Assembly: GCF_000374005.1 (NCBI RefSeq)
Contig: NZ_KB893135.1
Location: 62,001 to 126,000 of the forward strand
From: Kiloniella laminariae DSM 19542
Lineage (GTDB): Bacteria; Pseudomonadota; Alphaproteobacteria; Kiloniellales; Kiloniellaceae
Direction of reading: 5' to 3'
Length of the DNA: 64,000 nucleotides
A program made the position numbers and the translations under genes. The notes beneath the pieces are model-generated. The model had not been told where the DNA came from, did no database searches, and was given only the letters and a program-made list of their open reading frames with translations. Positions 29,300-38,742 of the stretch are shown here, one piece after another; position 1 is the first letter of the stretch; each line of letters starts with the position of its first letter.

Positions 29300-30541
29300 T
29301 CAAGCCCCGGCGTTGGAACTGCTTTCGGCGACCTGGACCCCGAAGATCTGTGCATCCGGGACAGCCGGGATCACATAAAGAAAACCACGCAGCGGGTCCA
29401 CATGGGAATAGGTGACGTTCTTCGCCCGCGTGCCGGGAATACGCAAGGGCGGTTTGCCACCACCTTTGCCCAGTGGGATGGTCTCGATCATGGTATTCTC
29501 TGCCGCAGCAATGGCTTCCAGTTCTTTCTTTTCCGCCTCTGACAGGGGCTCCCCACGGGATTTCAGTGTGTTGCTCAGGGCCTTGCTCACACCCAGATCT
29601 ATAATCCCCAGTTTACGGGATTCCCCGCTGAGCACGGAAAGCAGATTGTTTTGCGGCGCGATGCTCATGCCAAAGGGGTATTTTACCGTGGGGATACGTT
29701 TTTCCACCCGGCGTTTTTTCATATCGACCACCGCGATTTCATGGGTGCGATAGTTGCTGACATAGGCCTTGCCCGTTTCCGGATGAACCGCGATCTGACA
29801 GCTGTCCCCGCCACCGAACTCTGGATAGGGATCATCGAGCCCGGGTGTTCCGGTCGGGATCACATCAAGCACTTCAAAATTGTCCAGACTGATCACGCTG
29901 AGGCTGGAATCATAAAAATTGACCACCAGAAGCTCGCGGTTGTCCGGCGTGACCGCGAGATCGAAAGGACTGCGTCCGACCTTGATCTCCTCGACCACCT
30001 TCAGATCATCAACCGAGATCACTGACACAGAGTTGCTGCCCATATTGGCGACAAAAGCCCACTGCCCCTTTTTGTCTACCGCCACCCCGTTCGGGCGCAG
30101 ACCAACCGGGATCTGCTTGATCTCCTTGCGGCCTTTCATATCCACCACCGTCACAAAGGATTTTTTCTGCTGATCACCATCAAAGGCCGAGTGCGACACA
30201 AAACCCAGCTTGCCGCTGGGCGTAAAAGCAATTTCCCAGGGCTCGCGCTTGCCCGACAGCGAGATGGTATCAATCAGCTTGTAGCTTTTCATGTCTACCA
30301 GGCTGAGGTTGCTGCTTTCCTGATTGACACTGACCAGCGTCCGGTCATCCGGCATCAGGGTTGGCACGCCCGGATGTTCGCCTTTCAGATCAATCACTTT
30401 GATCTCGCGTCCGGCAATTTGCGCATGGGCGCGGTTTTGACGGAACAGAACATCCGTCTGCCAGGTCAAAAGACCATAGCCGATGCCTTTTAACAAACTG
30501 CGGCGGGTGACGTGTTGTTGTGTGGTTTTTGCGGTACCCAT
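29300..30541 (-). CDS. Tat-exported YVTN-type beta-propeller protein
   Basis: A 413-residue periplasmic protein. The N-terminus has a twin-arginine signal (TRRSLLKGIGYG). The rest is a seven-bladed-type propeller with repeats of about 40 residues: LVSVNQESSNLSLVDMKSYK, VAVDKKGQWAFVANMGSNSV, LAVTPDNRELLVVNFYDSSL and AVHPETGKAYVSNYRTHEI. YVTN propellers bind ligands or act as redox-enzyme partners. It is the third gene of a leftward unit after a secreted protein and a di-haem enzyme (51-base gap), so a partnership is likely. ATG 30541 has AAAGGTG 6 bases upstream; GTG 30550 is less likely. Confidence 0.87.
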   Translation of the reverse strand: MGTAKTTQQHVTRRSLLKGIGYGLLTWQTDVLFRQNRAHAQIAGREIKVIDLKGEHPGVPTLMPDDRTLVSVNQESSNLSLVDMKSYKLIDTISLSGKREPWEIAFTPSGKLGFVSHSAFDGDQQKKSFVTVVDMKGRKEIKQIPVGLRPNGVAVDKKGQWAFVANMGSNSVSVISVDDLKVVEEIKVGRSPFDLAVTPDNRELLVVNFYDSSLSVISLDNFEVLDVIPTGTPGLDDPYPEFGGGDSCQIAVHPETGKAYVSNYRTHEIAVVDMKKRRVEKRIPTVKYPFGMSIAPQNNLLSVLSGESRKLGIIDLGVSKALSNTLKSRGEPLSEAEKKELEAIAAAENTMIETIPLGKGGGKPPLRIPGTRAKNVTYSHVDPLRGFLYVIPAVPDAQIFGVQVAESSSNAGA

Positions 30542-30591
30542 TTTTTTCACCTTTGTTTCGAGAATGAACAGACTGGGTTAATTAAGATATT

Positions 30592-31722
30592 TCAGGATTG
30601 ATCCCTGCTTTCTGGCGGGCTTTCTGTGATCAGAGGAAACAGTCCCGTTCCGTCAGCGCAGGGACTGGTCAGCGCCTCGAGAAAAGCCACAAGGCTCCGT
30701 TTTTCCTCTTCCCTCAGACGCAGGGGCCGGATTGCCGGGTCAAGGTTTGGATTTCTCTCGCCACCCCGGTCGTAAAAATCGACCACAGCCATCAGATCCT
30801 TCAGGCTGCCATCGTGCATATAGGGGGCTGTCAGGGCGACATTGCGCAGCATCGGGGTTTTGAACTTGCCTTGATCCTCTGCCCGACCTGTTACCTCCTG
30901 CCGACCAGCGTCGACAAAGCCGTTTTTTGCCCCCACCCCGATATTGTGGAACCGCTGATCAGAATAGAGACTGGATGCCCCGCCAAAGGGATGGGTGCGC
31001 GGATGGTGGATCGTGTGACAGATCGAACAGTGTCCCTTGCCAACAAAAATCTCAAAGCCCTCCTGCGCCTGTGCGGAAAGGGCCGTCGGATCATTGCCAT
31101 AGAGATAGCGATCCACCGCGCTGCCCCCGCCCCGCAGCTGTTGCAGGAAAATCCCGATGGCCCCCGCGACCTGTTCCATCACATTTTCACCGGGCGCGTA
31201 ACGGGTCAGTTCTTCCGCCAGTACCGGACGCCCTGCAAGATACTCTTCAAGATGCTCTGGTCCGCTCCCCATCTCGTCCTCGTGGGTCAGGGCCTTGATA
31301 ATCTGGCTCTCCAGATCCTCTGCCGCCCCGTCCCAAAGCAACTGCTTCAGATAGACCGTGTTCAAAACCGACGGCGCATTGCGACGGCCTGAACGCTGCG
31401 CCACGCCAACAGAAACCGCCCGGGGCTCGGCAAAGGCCAGCTCCGGCAGATGACAGCTCTGGCAACTGGTGGAACCATCCCTGGAAAGAGCCTTTTCTTC
31501 AAAGAGGGTCTGCCCCAGCCCGACCAGTCCGGAAAGGGCCTCTTCTTTCAAGCCTCCAGTATTCGCAGCAGCTGGTAGAGGCGGCAAGCCAACCAGACAG
31601 CTGTCCCTGACAGTCCCAGAAGCAGATGCAGAGCTTGCATCTGCCCCGCTGATACCCGCCATCAACAAAAAAACAACAGCGGCACAGGACCACCTGCCAA
31701 AGCTGGGGTGCCGGAAACCCAT
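30592..31722 (-). CDS. Di-haem cytochrome c peroxidase / MauG family protein
   Basis: A 376-residue exported protein with a signal peptide (about 12-30) and two c-type haem sites, CQSCH and CSICH. Surrounding motifs are those of the CcpA/MauG family: GRRNAPSVLNTVYL with LLWDGAAEDLESQ, QRFHNIGVG, and FKTPMLRNVALTAPYMHDGS. Members either reduce hydrogen peroxide or, like MauG and MbnH, oxidise residues of a partner protein. The methionine in APYMHDG is the usual distal ligand in peroxidases, which argues mildly for peroxidase-type chemistry. It sits between an upstream secreted protein (10-base gap) and a downstream YVTN propeller. That order suggests a dedicated periplasmic redox operon. Confidence 0.9.
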   Translation of the reverse strand: MGFRHPSFGRWSCAAVVFLLMAGISGADASSASASGTVRDSCLVGLPPLPAAANTGGLKEEALSGLVGLGQTLFEEKALSRDGSTSCQSCHLPELAFAEPRAVSVGVAQRSGRRNAPSVLNTVYLKQLLWDGAAEDLESQIIKALTHEDEMGSGPEHLEEYLAGRPVLAEELTRYAPGENVMEQVAGAIGIFLQQLRGGGSAVDRYLYGNDPTALSAQAQEGFEIFVGKGHCSICHTIHHPRTHPFGGASSLYSDQRFHNIGVGAKNGFVDAGRQEVTGRAEDQGKFKTPMLRNVALTAPYMHDGSLKDLMAVVDFYDRGGERNPNLDPAIRPLRLREEEKRSLVAFLEALTSPCADGTGLFPLITESPPESRDQS

Positions 31723-31732
31723 AACCCCGTCC

Positions 31733-32860
31733 CTAGGACTGTGGCGGGATGATGATGGTTTGCATCTGTTTGCGCGTCACATTCCCGGCGGAATCACTGG
31801 CACTGATCCAGATATCCAGTTCAGTGTTCGCGGCAAAGGGCCCGAGATAGGCCTGAAACAGGGTCGGTTCGACAAAATTGCCGTCGAGATAGGCCATGAC
31901 CTTGTTGGAAAAGGTAATGCCGCCATCAACGGAAAACTCGACCTTGACGCCGCTGGCTTCCTTGATGCCCGAGTGTTCGTCTGTCGCCACCAGCTCGACA
32001 TAAACCTCGCCGTCTGTGACCTCGACCACCGTGTCTTCGGAAATGGTTGGCGGCTGGTTATCTGAAACCGCATACCACTCCCGCTTGTCATAAATTGTCC
32101 AGCTTGCCAGGTCGATGGCAGAAAAGGTGATATCGCTGAAAGATCCATCCGGCACCGCCTCTCCGGCGCTCAGGGTGGCATAGCCCTGAACCGATCCGCC
32201 CGCGGGAATTTCTATTTCACTGCCTGCTGCTGGCACAGAAACCACAGACCAGCCCTCGGGCAAGTCATTATGAGCCAGCTCCAGCCTGATTTTCCTGGGG
32301 AGCGTTCCCGGATTGCCAAAGCGATAGGTGAAAAAATTTGTGCTCTGGGGGAAGACCCGGGTTTCGGTGTTATAGGTCTTGGAGTTGACATTGTTAAGGT
32401 CGTTGGCATCCCCCTCAAGAGTATCAACCGTGGCCCGGATTGAATAGTGCACCGCCTGGCGGTCAAGGCGGTCAATCAGCTGGTTGGCAGCCTTTGATCC
32501 CAGGATCTGGACAACAGCCCCGTCAAGCCCGCCTTCGTCACGACCGGGAACCACCACCGGAATACCCGGCCCGCTTTCCGGGCGGCTCATCAGCACATTG
32601 CCCAGTTCGTCGACAATTTCCAGCTTGACCTCGCCATGACCTTCATCCTGACCAAAATTACGGACCAGGACTTCTGCTTCGAAAATTTTCTGGGTATTGC
32701 GCCAGGCAATCAGGATTGCGGGTCGCTTGCTCAGGGTGCTGTCGGTGATGGCAAGGTCTATATCGTGCAGGCCATGGGCCGTTGCCCGTTCAATCGTACT
32801 GCCGGATAATCCGGTCATAAACACCAAGGGTAACAGGAACAACAATAGATATTTTAACAT
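31733..32860 (-). CDS. Secreted protein with Ig-like C-terminal domain, partner of the di-haem enzyme
   Basis: A 375-residue exported protein of unknown function. The signal peptide (about 1-28) is followed by a CARDB-like beta segment (FEAEVLVRNFGQDEGHGEVK), a middle domain with GNPGTLPRKIRLELAHNDLPEGW, typical of adhesion or spacer folds, and a C-terminal Ig-like domain (VELVATDEHSGIKEASGVKV, then WISASDSAGNVTRKQM) resembling bacterial Big domains. It has no cysteines or haem sites. It is the first gene of the three-gene leftward unit and, by position, could be the substrate or docking protein of the di-haem enzyme; that is inference only. Confidence 0.65.
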   Translation of the reverse strand: MLKYLLLFLLPLVFMTGLSGSTIERATAHGLHDIDLAITDSTLSKRPAILIAWRNTQKIFEAEVLVRNFGQDEGHGEVKLEIVDELGNVLMSRPESGPGIPVVVPGRDEGGLDGAVVQILGSKAANQLIDRLDRQAVHYSIRATVDTLEGDANDLNNVNSKTYNTETRVFPQSTNFFTYRFGNPGTLPRKIRLELAHNDLPEGWSVVSVPAAGSEIEIPAGGSVQGYATLSAGEAVPDGSFSDITFSAIDLASWTIYDKREWYAVSDNQPPTISEDTVVEVTDGEVYVELVATDEHSGIKEASGVKVEFSVDGGITFSNKVMAYLDGNFVEPTLFQAYLGPFAANTELDIWISASDSAGNVTRKQMQTIIIPPQS

Positions 32861-33370
32861 TGTCTACTCCTTGTTTTTTGAATTTTTCCTCTTCCAATAC
32901 CTAACCAGTAAAAAATAATGGCCCCCAAGATACCTCTACCTAAAGGCGAATTCAAGGAAAAGAACCCATCCCATGGCTGTTGCCATGAAAGAACAGATTC
33001 TTGTATTTCATTTTTCCCCCGGGCTAAAACGCTCTCAATATTTCAAAAACATATCCGGACTCTATTACTTCCTTTCCGAAAGTGTTATCATGGGTTGTGT
33101 TAAATTGATCAATTGCACTTAATTATTTATTTGTGCACATACTAAGTTTACCAGAAGGGTTTTGACCGCGACGAGAGCTATTCACCCCGTTCGCCTCCAG
33201 GCAGGATCGACCGATCAATGTTTGATCAGCTCCCCCCTTGCGTGACTTTATTGCCCGCACAAGCCGAGTAGCAATAAAGGCGTCGTTCGAATTAAAGGCT
33301 CAATTTTTTGCCTTTCTGCAATGCAACAAAGAACAGGGTATTCCTCCTTACCTTTTGAAAGGAAAAGGTC
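32861..33370. other. Intergenic region before second chemoreceptor gene
   Basis: About 510 bases between divergent genes, AT-rich in the middle. A 9-base inverted repeat (CTTTATTGC at 33246, GCAATAAAG ending 33279) and a weaker AAAGGC/GCCTTT hairpin (33294-33317) lie shortly upstream of the chemoreceptor. They may be leader structures. I could not match them to a known riboswitch. Confidence 0.45.
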
Positions 33371-35072
33371 ATGAATATAGGCAATTTCAAACTATCCATA
33401 AAAATATACGCCATCGTCGGCCTCCTGACTTTGGTTGCTCTTGCTGTGACCATAACCGGGTTGGCTGGGCTGAACCGCCTCAGTGCAACCACTGACGACA
33501 TAAATCTGACAGCAGCTGAAATGAGATACGCATCAGGGATCAGCCAGCGTATTCTTATCCTTAACCGGGCAGAATATCTTCTGGCTCTGACCCCCGGTGA
33601 TGCCAGTGCAGTCACGCCTGTCATCGACACAACCTTCGAAGAAATCAGCGAGCGTTTTGCCAGCCTTCAGGCCACTGCAGGACCAAACCAGAAAAAGATG
33701 CTCGACAAAATTTCGGACATCCTGCCCCTCTACCAGAAAGAGCTTTCGGAAACTCTTGCCCTGGCCAATCAATACAGCACCTCGACCAATCTATCCCTAC
33801 AACAACAAGAACTGCTCGCTTCGGTAAACTCCAGCAAAACCATAGCTTCAGACTTAAGATCAGCCATCAAAGCGTTCGTCGACTATACTGATAACAAGGG
33901 AACAAGAATGTCCGACACCGCCACCGAAGAAGCCAACAGCCTGATTACCTCCATGCTTGTCGTTGCAGTGAGCGGGCATCACCGTCGGCTTTGGTCTTGC
34001 CTGGTATATCTCCAGTATCGGAACCGTGCGGCCAATCAAACAGATTGTCAGCTGCCTGAAAGAACTCTCCGATGGGAACCTCACTGTTGATATTTTTGGT
34101 ACAGAGCGAAAAGATGAAGTCGGTGAAATTGCCCAGATGACTTTGATTTTCAAACAAAACATGATCCGCAACCGGGAAATGGAACAGGAAAGTCAACGGG
34201 CCAAGGAAAAGGCAGCAGAAGAGAAAAAACGTTTGATGAACCAGATGGCCGATGACTTTGAAGCCAACGTAGGGTCGATCGTTGGCGCCGTCGCCAACTC
34301 GGCTTCTGAAATGCGGGTAACGGCAGAAAATGTCGCCGCCATTTCAGAAGAAACCAACGCCCAGGCAACCACCGTTTCCGCCGCTGCAGAAGAAGCCTCA
34401 GTCAGCGTCCAGACTGTCGCATCAGCTTCAGAGCAGCTTTCCAGCTCCATCAGCGAAATCAGTCGCCAGATGAGCCGTTCAACTGAAGTCTGCGAACAGG
34501 CGGTCAACGAGGTTTCCCGAACCAACAAGCAGGTACAGGGACTGGTCTCCTCCTCGACAAAAATCGGCGAAGTTGTTCAGTTGATCAGCGACATTTCTGA
34601 ACAGACCAACCTCCTTGCCTTGAACGCGACGATTGAAGCTGCACGGGCTGGAGACGCGGGTAAAGGCTTTGCTGTAGTTGCCAGCGAGGTAAAAAATTTG
34701 GCCAGCCAGACCGGGAAAGCCACCGAAGAAATCGGCCGACAGGTCGCCGATGTCCAGACCGCAACCAAAGAAGCCGAAGAAGCGATCAAAACCATTGACA
34801 ATGTTATCCAGACCATCAACGAGATTTCTTCTTCCATTGCCTCGGCTGTAGAACAACAGGGGGCAGCAACCAAGGAAATCGCCCGCAACATTCAGGAAGC
34901 TGCCACAGGCACAACGGAGGTTTCCTCGAATATTGTCGGGGTCAACAAGGCGGCTTCGGAAACCGGTGTTGCCAGCACTCAGGTTCTCTCTGCCGCCAAT
35001 CTGCTGACAGAAAATTCAGACAAGCTGAAAACCCAGCTCAAGATCTTCCTCGACACAGTACGGGCTGCCTGA
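33371..35072 (+). pseudogene. Methyl-accepting chemotaxis protein broken by a one-base frameshift
   Basis: Two overlapping frames together encode one chemoreceptor of about 566 residues. The first part has TM1 (about 11-32) and a helical periplasmic sensor with NRAEYLLAL. After LITSMLVVAV it shifts frame at the GGG of 33974-33976 and ends wrongly at 34090. Removing one G continues as [15 protein letters not shown] (TM2), then HAMP and a full signalling domain ([34 protein letters not shown]) to 35072. The downstream part is intact, so the break is recent or is a sequencing error. As read, the cell would make a sensor without its signalling domain. Confidence 0.88.
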
Positions 35073-35093
35073 GCTGTTTTTGCCCCTGCACCA

Positions 35094-35126
35094 AAAGACC
35101 AGGTATTTCTCTGATACCTGGTCTTT
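35094..35126 (+). terminator. Rho-independent terminator after second chemoreceptor
   Basis: A perfect 13-base stem (AAAGACCAGGTAT with ATACCTGGTCTTT) and a 7-base loop, about 20 bases after the stop. Its T-rich 3' end suits rightward termination, and the mirrored A-rich side would also work leftward. Confidence 0.9.
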
Positions 35127-35442
35127 CTATCTGCCCCCAAATCTTTTCAGGTCTTCCACTGGAATACTTGACCAAATCAGCCGGAAATTTCTTGTTGGCT
35201 TCGAAATTATTCCAGCAACCTCCCTGTTCAATAAACGGGATTTTCTGGTTGAACCATAGCCATCCCTCCTCTAAAAGCTGCAGAGAATGATAATAAACAA
35301 CTTATGCCTTTGGCGGACTTCCCAAGATCAAAAATGAAAAACTCGCCCCCTTTCCACCTGCAAAACAGGTCGAATGTAAAGCAAGCCAAATAATTCTATC
35401 TACCCGCTTGCCAAAAGGTTTTGCTAACGAGGAAAAAGTATC
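35127..35442. other. Intergenic region, nothing recognised
   Basis: About 315 bases before the next rightward gene. AT-rich toward the right end, with no supportable coding frame, RNA gene or clear repeat. Confidence 0.45.
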
Positions 35443-36009
35443 ATGAACCATAAATTCCGCCTGTTCTCAGCCGCAGCCCTTCTCCTTTCGGCCCTTCAGT
35501 TCAGCCCGGCTCTTCAAACTGCGGCGGCAAAAGAGCTGGCTGCCGAGGATTGTCCGATGGGTTTTGGCCCGGCCTCACAACAGGAAATCGTACAGCTTGC
35601 CTGTGAACGCCAGACGTCAAGCGACAGAAAAACCTACAACTTTATCGGCACCTGGTTCTGGGATAAGGGCACAAGTTTTGGGCGCCTGTATTACAAACCG
35701 ATCAAAAGTTTTCAGGTCTGGAGGAAAGCGCCAAATATCACCAGGAAAGATGTCTATATCTGGCCTGATTTTGAAAATATCGCCGAAGACAGCATGCGTG
35801 AAATCTCCTGTGACGGCTACAAATGCTACAGCTTTCTTTTCCCCGAAGCGAACAGCAGCTGTCTCTGGTTTTATCGCGATCTGGTTTCCGGAAAACAGGC
35901 CAGCTCTGCCACTGATATCGTGACTGGCTTTGCCTGCACCAAGGAAAAAGACAAAACCTACAGCCCGGCAGAGGCCAAGGAACTTTTGCGCGAGATCACG
36001 ACGAAATAG
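35443..36009 (+). CDS. Secreted protein, unknown
   Basis: A 188-residue exported protein with a clear signal peptide (about 1-29, ending TAAAKE). The mature part has six cysteines (EDCPMG, LACERQ, ISCDGYKCYS, SSCLWF and GFACTK), which probably form disulphides, and an aromatic-rich core (YNFIGTWFWDKG, DVYIWPDFEN). I do not recognise a family. GAGGAAAAAG precedes the ATG. It ends before a perfect convergent hairpin. Confidence 0.6.
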   Translation: MNHKFRLFSAAALLLSALQFSPALQTAAAKELAAEDCPMGFGPASQQEIVQLACERQTSSDRKTYNFIGTWFWDKGTSFGRLYYKPIKSFQVWRKAPNITRKDVYIWPDFENIAEDSMREISCDGYKCYSFLFPEANSSCLWFYRDLVSGKQASSATDIVTGFACTKEKDKTYSPAEAKELLREITTK

Positions 36010-36070
36010 GTAATCTGGTAAAGCAATCGTCTTGCCCAGTTCCGGTTCTCAATCTCTAGTTTAATAGCGG

Positions 36071-36101
36071 ACCAGCCTGAACCCGGGATGTTCAGGCTGG
36101 T
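36071..36101. terminator. Perfect inverted repeat between convergent genes
   Basis: A 12-base perfect stem (ACCAGCCTGAAC with GTTCAGGCTGGT) around a 7-base loop. T runs on either side are poor, but its position between two converging genes favours a terminator. Confidence 0.7.
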
Positions 36102-36148
36102 ACCAGTTCTGATTTCTCTCGCCAGATTACTCTGGCTGTTACAGGCGA

Positions 36149-36862
36149 CTACGCCAGCAGGAACCAGAAATCCAGATCGACACTCTCAGGATCGAACAGG
36201 CTCAACAGTTCCTGACAGGTAGGGTCACTCAGGTAACCATTGCAAATCCGCCGGGCCGCCGCGAGGTTCTCGACAAAGCTGATTTCCGACCAGACACTGC
36301 TATTGACCTGCCCCATGAAATGCGCCCGCATTTCCGGCTGGTTCACCAGATAACGTTGCTCAATCCGGGTTGAAACCTCCTGCAGCTTCTCCGCCGTCAG
36401 GCTTTCCCCCGCCCGGGCTTTAAAGCTGCCGAATTCGATGCAGGCAAAATTCTCAGGGACCTGCTGCGCCGGGCTCAACAGACGGTTCGGGCTCATGCGC
36501 ACGGTATCAGGACGGAGCAGGGCCATAAAAGCATGTGAACTTTCGTACTCCGGATACTTTTCCCCCATCTGCCGCAGCGCATCCGGGCTTTCCGCCAGAA
36601 CGGCATCGGCAAACTGCCCCTTGAGGTTGCCAAGAAACCAGTGTCGGATAATTCCCGGCTGCTGATAGAGGAACTCCCGCCGCCAGGTCAGACAGGCTTC
36701 GATCAGGTCATCTCCCGCGACCTCCGGCCGTTTTTCATAGCGGGCAAAACCCATCGCAGAAAAAGCCTTTGTCGCCAAAGAACGGTCATTTGCATCCGTA
36801 ACATCGACAGCCTGAACAGCAGTATCTTGAGTATCTTGTTTTCTCACAGGATCGTTTAACAT
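36149..36862 (-). CDS. Uncharacterised cytoplasmic protein, possibly dimeric alpha/beta-barrel
   Basis: A 237-residue soluble protein made of two similar-looking halves. Each half has a FLYQQPGIIRHWFLG or YLVNQPEMRAHFMGQ element (residues about 65-80 and 175-190), followed by a helix. This resembles duplicated ferredoxin-like alpha/beta-barrel modules such as monooxygenase-like (ABM) domains; I cannot confirm it. The upstream neighbour is a divergent YafY-type regulator, which may control it. AAGGA upstream supports the ATG at 36862; an in-frame ATG lies at 36880. Confidence 0.55.
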   Translation of the reverse strand: MLNDPVRKQDTQDTAVQAVDVTDANDRSLATKAFSAMGFARYEKRPEVAGDDLIEACLTWRREFLYQQPGIIRHWFLGNLKGQFADAVLAESPDALRQMGEKYPEYESSHAFMALLRPDTVRMSPNRLLSPAQQVPENFACIEFGSFKARAGESLTAEKLQEVSTRIEQRYLVNQPEMRAHFMGQVNSSVWSEISFVENLAAARRICNGYLSDPTCQELLSLFDPESVDLDFWFLLA

Positions 36863-37059
36863 CGGACATTTTTCCTTCAAACCATAGCGTCGATAAGTTC
36901 AACTTGTTGGGTAACCCGGGCTTTCATAAAGCTGTTTCCTTTCAAGCACCGGGGAACTGCCCCTATATCTACTGGATACTCCTGACAGTTTATGTCAGGG
37001 TTGTTTTGCTAAATTCAATCTTGATCTTTTCCCGAATCAAACACTGGCCAAACCACGCG

Positions 37060-37749
37060 ATGCGCCTGCTCAGACTATTTTCCATTCTCGATCGCCTGCG
37101 GGCCAGACGTCATCCTGTTGCCGCCGAAACCCTTGCCATGGATCTGGGCGTGTCGCTGCGCACCATCTACCGCGACATGGCGACCCTGCAGGAAATGGGC
37201 GCGCCGATCCGGGGAGAAGCAGGCATCGGCTATCAGATTGAAAAAGGATATTTCCTTCCCCCGCTGCATTTTGATCCGGACGAGCTGGATGCCCTGATCA
37301 TCGGCACCGAACTGGCGGCTGCCCGCGGCGATCAGCACCTGGGGGAAGCCGCAAAGCGGGCGCGGGCGAAAATGATCGCGGTCCTGCCCGACCATATCCG
37401 CGACAAGCACCGCGATCTGCCGCTCTATGCTTATTCAACGCTGGGAAAATCAGACGAGGACAAGCTGACTTTTCTCTCTCCCTTGCGCAACGCCCTGCGC
37501 CAGCATGACAAGCTGATGATCAGCTATCTCGACCTCAAGGACCAGCCGAGCCAACGCACCGTCCGCCCCCTCGCCCTGACCGTGTTTGACCGGGCCTGGC
37601 TTTTAACCAGCTGGTGCGAAAAGGCCAATGATTTCCGCAATTTCCGCGTTGACCGCATCCAGAGCCTGACCACGACGGGCGAAACCTTCCGCCCCGAACC
37701 GGGCAAGCTCTACAGCGATTACGTCAAAACCTTCAGGCACGACAAATGA
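37060..37749 (+). CDS. YafY-family transcriptional regulator (HTH + WYL)
   Basis: A 229-residue DNA-binding protein. The N-terminal winged helix-turn-helix is clear (RLFSILDRLRARRHPVAAETLA, then DLGVSLRTIYRDMATLQ, then GAPIRGEAGIGYQIEKGY). The C-terminal part is a WYL-type ligand domain (LPLYAYSTLGKS, KLMISYLDLKDQPSQRTVRP, WLLTSWCEKANDFRNFRVDRI). The WYL signature residues are altered (ISYLD, WLLTSWC). YafY-family proteins often regulate adjacent genes. The start is set at the conserved MRLLRLF; the frame runs 52 codons further upstream with no support. It is divergent from the gene at 36149-36862 and co-directional with the membrane protein downstream (19-base gap). Confidence 0.88.
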   Translation: MRLLRLFSILDRLRARRHPVAAETLAMDLGVSLRTIYRDMATLQEMGAPIRGEAGIGYQIEKGYFLPPLHFDPDELDALIIGTELAAARGDQHLGEAAKRARAKMIAVLPDHIRDKHRDLPLYAYSTLGKSDEDKLTFLSPLRNALRQHDKLMISYLDLKDQPSQRTVRPLALTVFDRAWLLTSWCEKANDFRNFRVDRIQSLTTTGETFRPEPGKLYSDYVKTFRHDK

Positions 37750-37768
37750 TGAAAGAGACCCTAAAAGC

Positions 37769-38623
37769 ATGACGATCCTCACCACGTCTGCACCGCAAAA
37801 ACTTCGCGTCTTTGATACGCTGGGTCAGAGCTTTAGCCTCTGGGGTCGGAATTTTATCTATTTGACCCTGCTCGCCCTGCTGGTTCAGGTCACAATCACA
37901 GTCTATCTCGGCGCGGTACAGGATATATATCTGCCGTTATCAACCAAATATTACCTGACCTTCACGATCCTCGGGCAGTTCCTGCAGTCCTGCGTACCCG
38001 CGATTTTGCTCTATGGAGTATATTTTCTGATTATCTGGCGCAGTTACCACCAGATCAAAAATCCCGATGGACTGGAAGCCCGCCAATGGCTGCCAACGGC
38101 ACTGTTTCGCCTCAATTTCCCACTGATCCTCTATATGATGGTAACAGTATCACTCTATCCCATGGTCAAGGCTTATACCCTGGTTATGGCCATGAATTTG
38201 CTTGAGAACAACAGCATCTTTCCCTTCTATTATTCGATGGCGGTAAATCTCCTTATCTTTATCTTCCAGCTGTTTTTTTTCGTACTGCTCCCGCTGATCA
38301 TTATCGAACGCCCCTCTGTTACCGATAGTATCCGACACTGCCTTAACCTGACCCGGGGCAACCGCCTGAAGATCTTTGGCCTGCTTGTCATCTATGGCCT
38401 GATCCAGGGCTTGTATAATCTGGGGTTCAATCAACTCTATAATCTGATCGACCTGCTGACCGGGCCCTCTGGTCTTACGTCGCAACAAATCAGCTTTATC
38501 CTGTCGATCCAGCAAGCGCTTTTCATCCCACTGCCGCTGATTCTCTGGTCTGTGGTCTATGTAAATCTCACGCAGCTGCAACAGTTCGACAACCCGGACT
38601 ATCTGAAAGATGTATTTGAATAG
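37769..38623 (+). CDS. Six-helix membrane protein, paralogue A of a local family
   Basis: A 284-residue inner-membrane protein with about six transmembrane helices (about 27-50, 68-93, 110-132, 149-178, 197-217 and 238-268). Its N-terminus has KLRVFDTLGQSFSLWGRNF, shared in pattern with the two membrane proteins at 39969 and 40856. A conserved loop (VLLPLIIIERPSVTDSIRHCLNLTRGNRLKIFG) is also shared. The layout resembles the membrane domain found beside glycerophosphodiester phosphodiesterases, but no enzyme domain is present. Function unknown. It follows the YafY-type regulator closely. Confidence 0.7.
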   Translation: MTILTTSAPQKLRVFDTLGQSFSLWGRNFIYLTLLALLVQVTITVYLGAVQDIYLPLSTKYYLTFTILGQFLQSCVPAILLYGVYFLIIWRSYHQIKNPDGLEARQWLPTALFRLNFPLILYMMVTVSLYPMVKAYTLVMAMNLLENNSIFPFYYSMAVNLLIFIFQLFFFVLLPLIIIERPSVTDSIRHCLNLTRGNRLKIFGLLVIYGLIQGLYNLGFNQLYNLIDLLTGPSGLTSQQISFILSIQQALFIPLPLILWSVVYVNLTQLQQFDNPDYLKDVFE

Positions 38624-38640
38624 CCAGACCGCAAGCCAGC

Positions 38641-38712
38641 TTAGGCTTAGGCTTAGGCTTAGGCTTAGGCTTAGGCTTAGGCTTAGGCTTAGGCTTAGGC
38701 TTAGGCTTAGGC
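38641..38712. repeat. Perfect hexamer microsatellite: 12 copies of TTAGGC
   Basis: Seventy-two bases consist of exactly twelve uninterrupted TTAGGC units between two convergent stop codons (38623 and 38743). The unit equals the nematode telomere repeat, presumably by chance. An uninterrupted array of this length in a bacterial chromosome implies recent slippage. Confidence 0.97.
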
Positions 38713-38742
38713 TTTGCTAGAAGCGATCTGGCATATCCTCAG

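Noticed and set aside
32861-33370. Cyclic di-GMP riboswitch upstream of the second chemoreceptor
   Set aside because: Such genes are often controlled this way, but the conserved core sequence is absent; only simple inverted repeats are present.
38641-38712. Telomere or linear replicon end
   Set aside because: The unit equals a nematode telomere repeat, but it is internal, flanked by normal genes, and short.
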